Assembly (NCBI GenBank): GCA_030588285.1
Contig: JAUUYK010000045.1
Coordinates: forward strand, 1 to 7,224
Length of the DNA stretch: 7,224 bases
Reading direction: 5' to 3'
Origin: Kiritimatiellales bacterium
Lineage (GTDB): Bacteria; Verrucomicrobiota; Kiritimatiellia; Kiritimatiellales; Pontiellaceae
Shown: in pieces, positions 1-5,514 of the stretch
Layout: each line of letters opens with the position of its first letter
Position numbering within the stretch: position 1 is the stretch's first letter
The notes under the pieces: generated by a model
Database searches by the model: none
The model's input: the letters and a program-made list of their open reading frames with translations, nothing else
Told to the model about the DNA's origin: nothing
Made by a program: the position numbers and the translations under genes

Positions 1-93
1 ATGCGTGATGATTACTATTACTATTACCACTCTTACTATTCGGACTACTATCACACCTCTCAGAGTGAAGAGCCGATGGATGATAATGTTTAG
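1..93 (+). CDS. Tyrosine-rich C-terminal tail, probable end of a BY-kinase (Wzc/CpsD-like), partial
   Basis: The frame is open from the first base to a TAG stop at 91-93. It encodes 30 residues with nine tyrosines packed into 13 positions (runs of five, two and two Tyr, mixed with His, Ser and Asp), followed by an acidic end (SEEPMDDNV). Clusters of this type are known at the C-terminus of bacterial tyrosine kinases (Wzc, CpsD, EpsB), where they are autophosphorylated and control polysaccharide polymerisation and export. The next gene is a Wza-like export lipoprotein, the usual partner. I therefore infer that this is the end of a larger gene starting outside the window. The ATG at base 1 is probably an internal Met codon or chance, although a free-standing 30-residue peptide cannot be excluded. 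The kinase domain itself is not visible. Confidence 0.6.
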   Translation: MRDDYYYYYHSYYSDYYHTSQSEEPMDDNV

Positions 94-120
94 ATATACC
101 CTAGGGTTGAGGTTTGAATA

Positions 121-735
121 ATGATGCGTACGATACTTACTTTTATTTCTTTGGTAGCTTTAATAGGATTGATGGGATGTGTAATACAGCCCGTTAACTC
201 CTCCTTAGTGGATGAAAACTCTCCGGAACTTATGGGAGCATCTACGACTGCGATCGGCGCTTATACCCTGAAACCGTTAGATCCCGTCTATATCCGGTTC
301 AGCGGAATTATGGAACAGCAAGCACTCGATCTGGTTATTGATGAAAACGGTGAAGTTAGTCTGTTACACCGTATGGATCCGATCATGGCAGCAGGACTTA
401 CCACATCGGCTTTGGAAGATAAAATTGAGCAGGCTTATATTTCCGGCGGAATTTATAAGCATATCTCCGTGAATGTTACCATGACGGCAAAGGTTTATTA
501 TATGCAGGGCGAGGTGAATCAGCCGGGTCAATTCCAACTCATGAGTGGAACAACGCTTTTGCAGGCGATTGCAGGCGCACGTGGCCCTACATCATTTGCA
601 AATATGAAAAAAGTTACCGTCAGCCGACAGGGTAAAATTTACACCTATAATCTGAAGAAGCTTGAGAGAGATCCGTCTAAGGATATTAAGATTGAAGCGG
701 GCGATGTAGTTAAAATTTGGCAACAATGGTACTAG
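121..735 (+). CDS. Polysaccharide export outer-membrane lipoprotein (Wza/GumB-like, short form)
   Basis: The 204-residue product begins with a lipoprotein signal peptide: a basic residue at 3, a hydrophobic stretch at 5-18 and lipobox LMGC with the acylated Cys at 20. Residue 21 is Val, not Asp, which fits outer-membrane sorting. Residues about 47-120 match the polysaccharide biosynthesis/export domain (YTLKPLDPVYIRFSG, then a DENGEVSL-type strand). Residues about 126-200 form one SLBB-like beta-grasp unit (GEVNQPGQFQL, ending IEAGDVVKIW). Such proteins form the periplasmic and outer-membrane channel for capsule or exopolysaccharide. It is much shorter than E. coli Wza (about 380 residues) and close to GumB, so the outer-membrane helical barrel region of Wza is missing. 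The start at 121 has GAGG at 109-112; the next codon (124) is also ATG and could be used. It follows the Tyr-rich tail by 27 bases. The sugar exported cannot be told. Confidence 0.9.
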   Translation: MMRTILTFISLVALIGLMGCVIQPVNSSLVDENSPELMGASTTAIGAYTLKPLDPVYIRFSGIMEQQALDLVIDENGEVSLLHRMDPIMAAGLTTSALEDKIEQAYISGGIYKHISVNVTMTAKVYYMQGEVNQPGQFQLMSGTTLLQAIAGARGPTSFANMKKVTVSRQGKIYTYNLKKLERDPSKDIKIEAGDVVKIWQQWY

Positions 736-765
736 GCTATTGACTTACTGCAGGCGGGTCGAATT

Positions 766-1422
766 ATGGCATCACCTTCCTCAACGGTTAAACGTATTGG
801 AATAATGGGGGGCTCGTTTGATCCCGTGCATTTGGGGCATCTAATTGTTGCCCAGGATGCAGTTGAAAAACTGAATCTTTCAGAACTCATTTTTATTCCG
901 GCATCGACTCCTCCGCATAAGCAACATGTGCATATACAAGATGCTTCGCATCGACTCAATATGCTTCAACTTGCTATTGAATCGAACCATAAATTTTCGG
1001 TATCGAGACAGGAAATAGATCGCGGTGGTATTTCGTATTCTATTGATACGATTAAAGGGTTGAAGCATTCTCAACCCGCATCAAATTTGATACTTGTTGT
1101 GGGTAGCGACACATTAGTGGACCTGCATAATTGGTACAGGATTGACGAGTTGCTCGGCCTGTGCGAGGTTGCTTCGTTTATGCGACCGGGTATGAATATT
1201 TTTGAAAAAATCACTGAAGAAATGAAGTTGCCGACAAACGACAAAGAAAAGCTATTGGCCAATCTATTTGAGACACATTTAATCGATATTTCATCAACAG
1301 AAATTCGTGCTCGGGCATCTAAAGGGCGGGGGATCCAGTATCTGGTTTCCCCGGAAGTTGAGAGCTATATTAAAGAACATGGCCTTTATCAGGATGAGAG
1401 GAAATTATGGAAAAAGATTTAG
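766..1422 (+). CDS. nadD: Nicotinate-nucleotide adenylyltransferase
   Basis: NadD joins nicotinate mononucleotide and ATP to give deamido-NAD+ and pyrophosphate, the shared adenylylation step of cytosolic NAD synthesis. The 218-residue protein has the nucleotidyltransferase signature GGSFDPVHLGH at residues 15-25, whose two histidines (22, 25) bind ATP phosphates. RGGISYSIDT follows at 86-95, GSDTL at 113-117 with Trp123 shortly after, and the C-terminal ISSTEIR nucleotide-binding motif at 175-181. Length is normal for the family. The ATG at 766 is preferred because the ATG at residue 14 would remove the first beta strand (KRIGI). The Shine-Dalgarno is modest (AGGCGGG, 752-758). The gene lies 30 bases after the export lipoprotein and overlaps rsfS by 16 bases. 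The nadD-rsfS pairing is widespread in bacteria and supports the call. Confidence 0.97.
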   Translation: MASPSSTVKRIGIMGGSFDPVHLGHLIVAQDAVEKLNLSELIFIPASTPPHKQHVHIQDASHRLNMLQLAIESNHKFSVSRQEIDRGGISYSIDTIKGLKHSQPASNLILVVGSDTLVDLHNWYRIDELLGLCEVASFMRPGMNIFEKITEEMKLPTNDKEKLLANLFETHLIDISSTEIRARASKGRGIQYLVSPEVESYIKEHGLYQDERKLWKKI

Positions 1423-1757
1423 AATTGATTAAACAAATGGTGGAATTTCTTAAGGATCGGAAGGCGGAAGATATCGTGATGCTGGATTTGCGCGAGCATG
1501 CAAATATTGCCGACTATTTCATTATTGCGACCGGAGCGAATAAGCCGCACTTGAAAGCGCTTCACGACGGACTGCAACGACTCTTTAAAGATGCGGGATT
1601 CAAGGGCTACCGTAAGCAGGGCGTTCCTGATAGCGGTTGGATGATTATGGATTACCACGGTATTATGGTTCATATATTCGAGCGTGAATTGCGTGAATTT
1701 TATGATCTGGAGAAGCTTTGGAAGGATGCACCTGCCGTTGAGTTGGAGGGCGAGTAG
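1407..1757 (+). CDS. rsfS: Ribosome silencing factor RsfS (Iojap/DUF143 family)
   Basis: RsfS binds ribosomal protein uL14 on the large subunit and blocks joining with the 30S subunit, lowering translation during nutrient limitation. The 116-residue product covers the whole single-domain family. It has ADYFIIATGANKPHLKAL at about 35-52 and the hallmark C-terminal block GWMIMDYHGIMVHIF (77-91) followed by REFYDLEKLW (96-105). The start at 1407 lies inside the end of nadD, with a good Shine-Dalgarno (AGAGGA, 1397-1402) that is also coding sequence of nadD, so coupled translation is likely. In many Gram-negative bacteria rsfS is followed by rlmH; here cysS follows after 2 bases. Confidence 0.96.
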   Translation: MEKDLELIKQMVEFLKDRKAEDIVMLDLREHANIADYFIIATGANKPHLKALHDGLQRLFKDAGFKGYRKQGVPDSGWMIMDYHGIMVHIFERELREFYDLEKLWKDAPAVELEGE

Positions 1758-1759
1758 AA

Positions 1760-3160
1760 ATGGCGTTTAAAGTGTATAACACCATGAGCCGAACGAAGGA
1801 GGAGCTTCTTCCGATCGATGGGAAACATGTACGCATGTATACCTGTGGGCCTACGGTTTATAACTATGCACATATAGGTAATTATCGGGCCTATATGTTT
1901 GAAGACCTGCTCCGTCGGTACATTAAGTTTAGTGGATTTGAAGTGACTCAGGTGCAGAATTTAACGGATGTGGATGATAAAACGATTCGTGCGTCGATTG
2001 AGCAAGGTATCCCGCTTCGGGAGTATACGAAAACGTATATAGATGCATTTTTTTCGGATCTTGAAAAACTTTATATTGAACCCGCTGAGCACTATCCTGC
2101 CGCAACAGATTATATCCCGGAAATGATTGAGATTATCGAAACGTTGTTCGAAAAGGGCTATGCCTATCAATCTGAAGATGGTTCTGTTTATTATAGCATC
2201 GATAAATTTTCTGATTACGGGAAGTTGGCTCGGCTCGACCGTGAAGGTATGCGCTCCGGAGCCCGCGTCGATCAGGATGAGTACGACAAAGATAATGCCG
2301 CCGATTTTGCACTCTGGAAGGCCTATGTTCCCGAAGATGGCGATGTTGTTTGGAATTCTCCATGGGGTAAAGGGCGACCGGGCTGGCATATTGAATGTTC
2401 TGCGATGAGCATGAAATTACTCGGCGAAAGTTTCGATATTCACACGGGTGGGGTAGACAATATCTTCCCGCATCATGAAGATGAAATCGCTCAATCCGAA
2501 GCGGCCTCGGGAAAAATGTATTCAAAATACTGGATGCACTGCGGCTATCTCATCGTTGATGGAAAAAAAATGAGCAAATCGCTCGGTAATTTTTATACGT
2601 TACGCGAGATTCTTGAAATGGGGTATACGGGGCGTGAAGTTCGTTATGAGCTGCTCTCTTCACACTATCGGCAATCACTCAATTTTGCGTTTAAATCGTT
2701 GGATTCCAATCGTGCGGCTTTGAAACGACTCGACGAATTCTATGTCACGGTTCAAGAATGCATCGGTACTGAAGTTGAAGCCGGAGCACTCCCCGAATGG
2801 GCAAGCAAAACCCTCGCCGATTTTACGCGGGCAATGGATGATGACATGAATATTTCTGGAGCCATGGCCGCCATCTTTGACATGGTCCATGCTGGGAATA
2901 AAGCAGGTGTCACGACTCCAATGACGGGGAAGCAGGCGGTGGCAGTTTCTTCCCTTTGGGAAAAGCTGGATACCGTTCTTGGTTTGCTCGTGCCGCAGGA
3001 GGAGAGAGTATCCGATGAAGTAATGGTTCTTCTTGAAGCACGTACCGTTGCTCGAACAGAAAAAGATTGGGCAGAATCTGACCGGATCCGCGATGCGCTA
3101 GCTGCACTCGGGTGGACGGTAAAAGATACATCAGAAGGGCCGAAGCTACGGAAACTTTAA
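1760..3160 (+). CDS. cysS: Cysteinyl-tRNA synthetase
   Basis: This class-I aminoacyl-tRNA synthetase charges tRNA-Cys with cysteine in the cytosol. The 466-residue length is typical. The Rossmann catalytic core has the HIGH-type signature as HIGN at 38-41 and KMSKS at 270-274. The zinc site that selects cysteine is intact by comparison with the E. coli enzyme: Cys29 (TCGPTVYNYA), Cys213 (GWHIECSAMS), His238 and Glu242 (FPHHEDE). The HTGGVD motif lies at 228-233. The C-terminal third is the helical DALR/anticodon region, ending in the usual 'W..SDRIRDAL..LGW.VKDT.EG' block (437-460). The start is 2 bases after the rsfS stop, with GGAGGG at 1745-1750 in the end of rsfS. The stop is 1 base before tmk. 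The fourth HIGH residue is Asn, not His; I take this as a lineage variant rather than loss of function because every other motif is intact. Confidence 0.98.
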   Translation: MAFKVYNTMSRTKEELLPIDGKHVRMYTCGPTVYNYAHIGNYRAYMFEDLLRRYIKFSGFEVTQVQNLTDVDDKTIRASIEQGIPLREYTKTYIDAFFSDLEKLYIEPAEHYPAATDYIPEMIEIIETLFEKGYAYQSEDGSVYYSIDKFSDYGKLARLDREGMRSGARVDQDEYDKDNAADFALWKAYVPEDGDVVWNSPWGKGRPGWHIECSAMSMKLLGESFDIHTGGVDNIFPHHEDEIAQSEAASGKMYSKYWMHCGYLIVDGKKMSKSLGNFYTLREILEMGYTGREVRYELLSSHYRQSLNFAFKSLDSNRAALKRLDEFYVTVQECIGTEVEAGALPEWASKTLADFTRAMDDDMNISGAMAAIFDMVHAGNKAGVTTPMTGKQAVAVSSLWEKLDTVLGLLVPQEERVSDEVMVLLEARTVARTEKDWAESDRIRDALAALGWTVKDTSEGPKLRKL

Positions 3161-3161
3161 A

Positions 3162-3800
3162 ATGACAGGGAAATTCATCACGTTTGAAGGACCGGAGGGC
3201 AGTGGCAAGTCGACTCAGATTCGTCTACTGGCCGAAAAACTCGCCGAACATGATTTTAAAGTAACCTGCACACGAGAACCGGGCGGCACGGCCACCGGCG
3301 AAGCGGTTCGCAATATTCTGCAACACGATGCGGTAAATGAACCCTTAAGCGAACGGGCCGAACTCTTGCTGTTTACCGCTAGCCGAGCGCAATTGATGGA
3401 TCAGGTGATTCTTCCTGCTCTTGAAGGTGGAACGTGGGTGCTTTGTGATCGCTTTATTGATTCCACGCTGGCGTATCAAGGCTATGCGCGGGGGATGGAC
3501 CTTTCTATACTCGACACCATCAATGCTTTTGCTATTAACGACCGGAAGCCGGATTTAACCTTGTTGTTGGATCTGGATATTGAATCGGGCTTTCAACGGT
3601 TGGAAGAGCGTTATTCCAATGGCAAAGAAACGTTGGACCGTTTTGAACGTGAAGCGCGCGACTTCCACGACCGTGTGCGTGATGGCTATCATGAATTGGC
3701 GAAGGGCGACCCGAAACGGTTTCGAATTGTGAATGCCGATCAATCCATTAAAGCGGTCTCCTTTGATATTTGGAACGCCGTGAAGGGAGCTGTACTCTAA
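3162..3800 (+). CDS. tmk: Thymidylate kinase (dTMP kinase)
   Basis: Tmk phosphorylates dTMP to dTDP with ATP, an essential step towards dTTP for DNA replication. The 212-residue product has the P-loop GPEGSGKST at 10-18, the TREPGG motif at 37-42, the DR(F/Y) motif CDRFIDSTLAYQG at 95-107, and a LID region ending in LDRFE at 158-162. The P-loop lacks the arginine seen in the eukaryotic type, so it resembles the bacterial (E. coli-like) type II enzyme. It begins one base after the cysS stop. No strong Shine-Dalgarno is visible (only GGAA at 3150-3153), so translation probably depends on ribosomes finishing cysS. It ends in a TAATG overlap with holB; tmk-holB adjacency is common in bacteria. 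Confidence 0.97.
   Translation: MTGKFITFEGPEGSGKSTQIRLLAEKLAEHDFKVTCTREPGGTATGEAVRNILQHDAVNEPLSERAELLLFTASRAQLMDQVILPALEGGTWVLCDRFIDSTLAYQGYARGMDLSILDTINAFAINDRKPDLTLLLDLDIESGFQRLEERYSNGKETLDRFEREARDFHDRVRDGYHELAKGDPKRFRIVNADQSIKAVSFDIWNAVKGAVL
3783..3789 (+). promoter_or_regulatory. Shine-Dalgarno of holB that decides the start
   Basis: AAGGGAG lies within the last codons of tmk, 10 bases before the ATG at 3800. The holB frame is open further upstream to a TTG at 3770, but that codon is deep inside tmk and has no comparable site, so the ATG overlapping the tmk stop (TAATG) is preferred. Confidence 0.7.
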
Positions 3801-4783
3801 TGGATGCGAACGATCTGCATGCGGAAGCTTGGCAAGGTGTTTCAAATGGGTTTGAAGCGGACCGATTGGCACATGCCTATGTATTAGTTGGCTCTCCGCG
3901 CGGAAATGCACTGCAATTTGCTGAATCCATTTTAAAACTGCTCTTCTGCGAATCCGTTGAAAAACCATGTAATGAATGTTCCGCCTGTAAACGCGTGGAA
4001 ACACACAAGCATGCCGATACCCTTTGGTTGGAACCGCTGAGTAAATCCCGCCAAATCAAGGCCGATGAAGTTCGTGCCTTAGTTCTTCGTATGACACAGA
4101 CCTCATTTGAAGGCGGGTGGAAAGCGGGAATTATTCTGGCAGCCGACTGCATGAATACGAACTCTGCTAATGTACTTTTAAAAACATTGGAAGAACCGCC
4201 TCCCAAAACTATTTTATTGCTTATAACCGATTCGCCGCAAAGTCTGCTTCCCACCATTATTTCCCGATGTCAGAAAATTGTATTGTCTGATGGACTCGCC
4301 GATGTACAAAATTCGGTTTGGTACATACCTCTTATGAAGGTTCTTCGCGAGCTTCCGCCTGCCTCGGGGCTGGATGCTGCCCGATTAGCCGGTTCAATGA
4401 AGAAGTTGTTTGATGTAGTGAAGTCGGGAATTTCTGATGCTGTTGAAGATGATCTCGACTATGCCGACGAGGCGCTTGATGAATCGAAGTTGAAAGTGAT
4501 TCTTGAGGCACGCGTGGGTTCCCGTCTAAAGGAAGTTCAGGCCGATGTTTTTCGTGTGATGCTCGATTGGCATCGAGATGTGTTGATGCTGGCGTCGGGG
4601 ATTGATGCGGAGCAACTTATCTTTTTTGACGAACGAGACGTTTTGAAAGAGCAGGCTAAGCTTCATACGCAAGGATCAGCATTGCGGGCGATTCAAGTCG
4701 TTGAAGGAATGTCGACGCGTTTGGAGCGTAATATTCCTGATCTACAGATTTTCGACGAGGCCATCCGCAAGCTGGTGCGCTAA
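3800..4783 (+). CDS. holB: DNA polymerase III delta' subunit (clamp-loader)
   Basis: Delta' is the rigid, non-ATP-hydrolysing subunit of the clamp-loader complex that places the sliding clamp on DNA. From the ATG at 3800 the product has 327 residues. Visible features are LAHAYVLVG (23-31), a degenerate P-loop region (GSPRGNALQFA, lacking GKT as expected for delta'), a four-cysteine zinc module at Cys50, Cys57, Cys60 and Cys63, NSANVLLKTLEEPP (121-134), and the SRC motif (155-157), which in clamp loaders supplies the trans arginine finger to a neighbouring ATP site. The C-terminal half (about 165-327) is poorly conserved helical sequence that includes an acidic stretch near 215-230. Coupling to tmk by stop/start overlap suggests joint expression with dTTP supply. 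The zinc module plus degenerate P-loop favours delta' over the tau/gamma subunit DnaX. Confidence 0.93.
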   Translation: MDANDLHAEAWQGVSNGFEADRLAHAYVLVGSPRGNALQFAESILKLLFCESVEKPCNECSACKRVETHKHADTLWLEPLSKSRQIKADEVRALVLRMTQTSFEGGWKAGIILAADCMNTNSANVLLKTLEEPPPKTILLLITDSPQSLLPTIISRCQKIVLSDGLADVQNSVWYIPLMKVLRELPPASGLDAARLAGSMKKLFDVVKSGISDAVEDDLDYADEALDESKLKVILEARVGSRLKEVQADVFRVMLDWHRDVLMLASGIDAEQLIFFDERDVLKEQAKLHTQGSALRAIQVVEGMSTRLERNIPDLQIFDEAIRKLVR

Positions 4784-4792
4784 AATCGGGCC

Positions 4793-5230
4793 CTACGCCT
4801 GCTTAAGCTGTTGCACTAAAGCGCGTAGAGCAAGCGTGTAGCCGAAGCCTTGGAAACCCATAATTTGTCCGATGCAGGCCGGTGCGGTTAGGCTCTTATG
4901 GCGTATTTCCTCGCGCTGGTGTGTATTGCTCAGATGGACTTCCACGGCGGGCACCACATCGCCAACCGCCTTCAATGCATCGTATAATCCCAAGCTGGTA
5001 TGGGTGAGCGCAGCGGGGTTAATAATGATCCCGTCATATTTCCCCCGAGTCTCGCCGATCCATGTAATGAGTTCCGCTTCCGAGTTGGTTTGAAGAAATT
5101 GCATCTCAATTTCGGGGTATAGAGAACGTAGCGTTGATTCAATATCAGCGAGCGTTTCGGTTCCGTAGATTTCCGGTTCGCGTGTTCCAAGTAGGTTTAA
5201 ATTTGGGCCGTTCAATACAAGTATCTTCAT
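4793..5230 (-). CDS. aroQ: 3-dehydroquinate dehydratase, type II
   Basis: AroQ converts 3-dehydroquinate to 3-dehydroshikimate in the shikimate pathway leading to chorismate. The 145-residue length is standard for the small dodecameric type II enzyme. Conserved elements are LNGPNLNLLGTREPEIYG (6-23) with Arg17 and the catalytic Tyr22 on the flexible loop, NPAALTH (71-77, substrate-binding Asn71 and His77), and EVHLSNTHQREEIR (97-110) with the catalytic His99, plus Arg106 and Arg110. The segment usually read as QSNHEGELI is QTNSEAELI here, a mild deviation outside the main acid/base residues. The Shine-Dalgarno (GGAG, complement of 5237-5240) sits 6 bases before the start. The gene is convergent with holB (9 bases apart) and divergent from trpE, which uses the pathway's end product. 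Confidence 0.97.
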   Translation of the reverse strand: MKILVLNGPNLNLLGTREPEIYGTETLADIESTLRSLYPEIEMQFLQTNSEAELITWIGETRGKYDGIIINPAALTHTSLGLYDALKAVGDVVPAVEVHLSNTHQREEIRHKSLTAPACIGQIMGFQGFGYTLALRALVQQLKQA

Positions 5231-5409
5231 CTAATTCTCCGTAGGTTGAAAAAGGTAAGTGAACCCTCGCCAGGAAACAAGGCTAGATCGGTCTATACCT
5301 CGCTAGGTTTTGAAGAGAGTCGCTTGAGTAGGCTGTAAATTAAAATTTCCGACTTTTGTTGGGATAGCGGTTCGTTCCGAAAAGCAGAGGTCTGAACGGG
5401 GAAAAATAC

Positions 5410-5514
5410 GTGAGAATCTGCTTAAGCTTAAAGGTTGAGCTTGCGGAAGGAGCCGGAATAGCTACTATTTCGGCTTTTAACAACGAGAAGATCGATGGCA
5501 ATTATACCCAATAG
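5410..5514 (+). CDS. Possible GTG-started leader ORF upstream of and overlapping trpE
   Basis: The reading frame starts with GTG at 5410 and runs 34 codons to TAG at 5512-5514, overlapping the first 20 bases of trpE in another frame. A GGGGA stretch at 5398-5402 sits 7 bases before the GTG and could act as a ribosome-binding site. The peptide starts MRICLSLKVELAEGAG and has no tryptophan, so it cannot sense charged tRNA-Trp as classical TrpL peptides do. It passes through both leader hairpins, so translating it would melt them, and its end overlap could couple translation to trpE. I recognise no family. It may be a chance open frame. Confidence 0.25.
   Translation: MRICLSLKVELAEGAGIATISAFNNEKIDGNYTQ
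5424..5442 (+). promoter_or_regulatory. Leader hairpin 1 upstream of trpE
   Basis: AAGCTTAA (5424-5431) can pair with TTGAGCTT (5435-5442) over 8 base pairs with one G-U, leaving a three-base loop. It lies 8 bases before the second hairpin. The 5' arm is also part of a short palindrome TTAAGCTTAA (5422-5431), so other pairings are possible. The stem is AT-rich and would be only moderately stable. Confidence 0.35.
5451..5478 (+). terminator. Terminator-like hairpin (candidate attenuator) before trpE
   Basis: AGCCGGAATAG (5451-5461) pairs with CTATTTCGGCT (5465-5475) over 11 base pairs with one G-U and a three-base loop (CTA). A short T run (TTTT, 5475-5478) follows, overlapping the last stem base. 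The hairpin ends 19 bases before the trpE ATG and has no T run on the other strand, so it points at trpE. A placement between promoter and first trp gene is that of a transcription attenuator. The T run is short, so a weak terminator or a structure acting on translation is equally possible; GGAAGGAG at 5445-5452 is partly inside its 5' arm. Confidence 0.45.

Larger units (their letters stand above)
5231..5494. other. Divergent aroQ-trpE intergenic region
   Basis: These 264 bases separate the two divergent starts and should hold both promoters. No sequence matches the sigma-70 consensus well. Weak plus-strand candidates are TTGAAG (5310-5315) with TGTAAA (5334-5339) 18 bases apart; a weak minus-strand -10 is TATAGA (complement of 5292-5297) with no clear -35. 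An imperfect palindrome, TAGATCGGTCTA, lies at 5284-5295 and could be an operator, but nothing else supports that. The trpE-proximal third (5410-5478) holds two hairpins and a possible leader ORF, listed separately. There is no ATG on the plus strand before the trpE start and only one TGG, so a classical Trp-rich leader peptide is absent. Confidence 0.5.

Noticed and set aside
740..767. TTGACT (740-745) with AATTAT (762-767) as a promoter for nadD
   Set aside because: The -10 would overlap the nadD start codon, so transcription would begin inside the gene, and the -10 match is poor.
1961..2389. Long minus-strand open frame opposite cysS (142 codons), with similar ones opposite tmk/holB and trpE
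   Set aside because: No recognisable domain or convincing ribosome-binding site; they lie wholly or mostly antisense to well-identified genes and look like shadows of their codon usage.
2563..2570. Run of eight A in cysS as a programmed slippage site
   Set aside because: It encodes the ordinary GKKMSK segment of the KMSKS loop and the frame continues intact to the normal C-terminus.
3770..3799. Ten-residue N-terminal extension of holB from the TTG at 3770
   Set aside because: It lies inside tmk, uses a rare start and has no good Shine-Dalgarno. The ATG at 3800 has AAGGGAG at 10 bases and gives a standard delta' N-terminus.
5410..5490. TRAP-like GAG/TAG repeats in the trp leader
   Set aside because: The triplets found are spaced irregularly (about 25, 13, 9 and 26 bases) and are too few for a TRAP site.
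5231..5494. Classical TrpL leader peptide or T-box upstream of trpE
   Set aside because: Only one TGG is present, no ATG occurs on the plus strand before trpE, and no specifier-loop or T-box sequence could be recognised.
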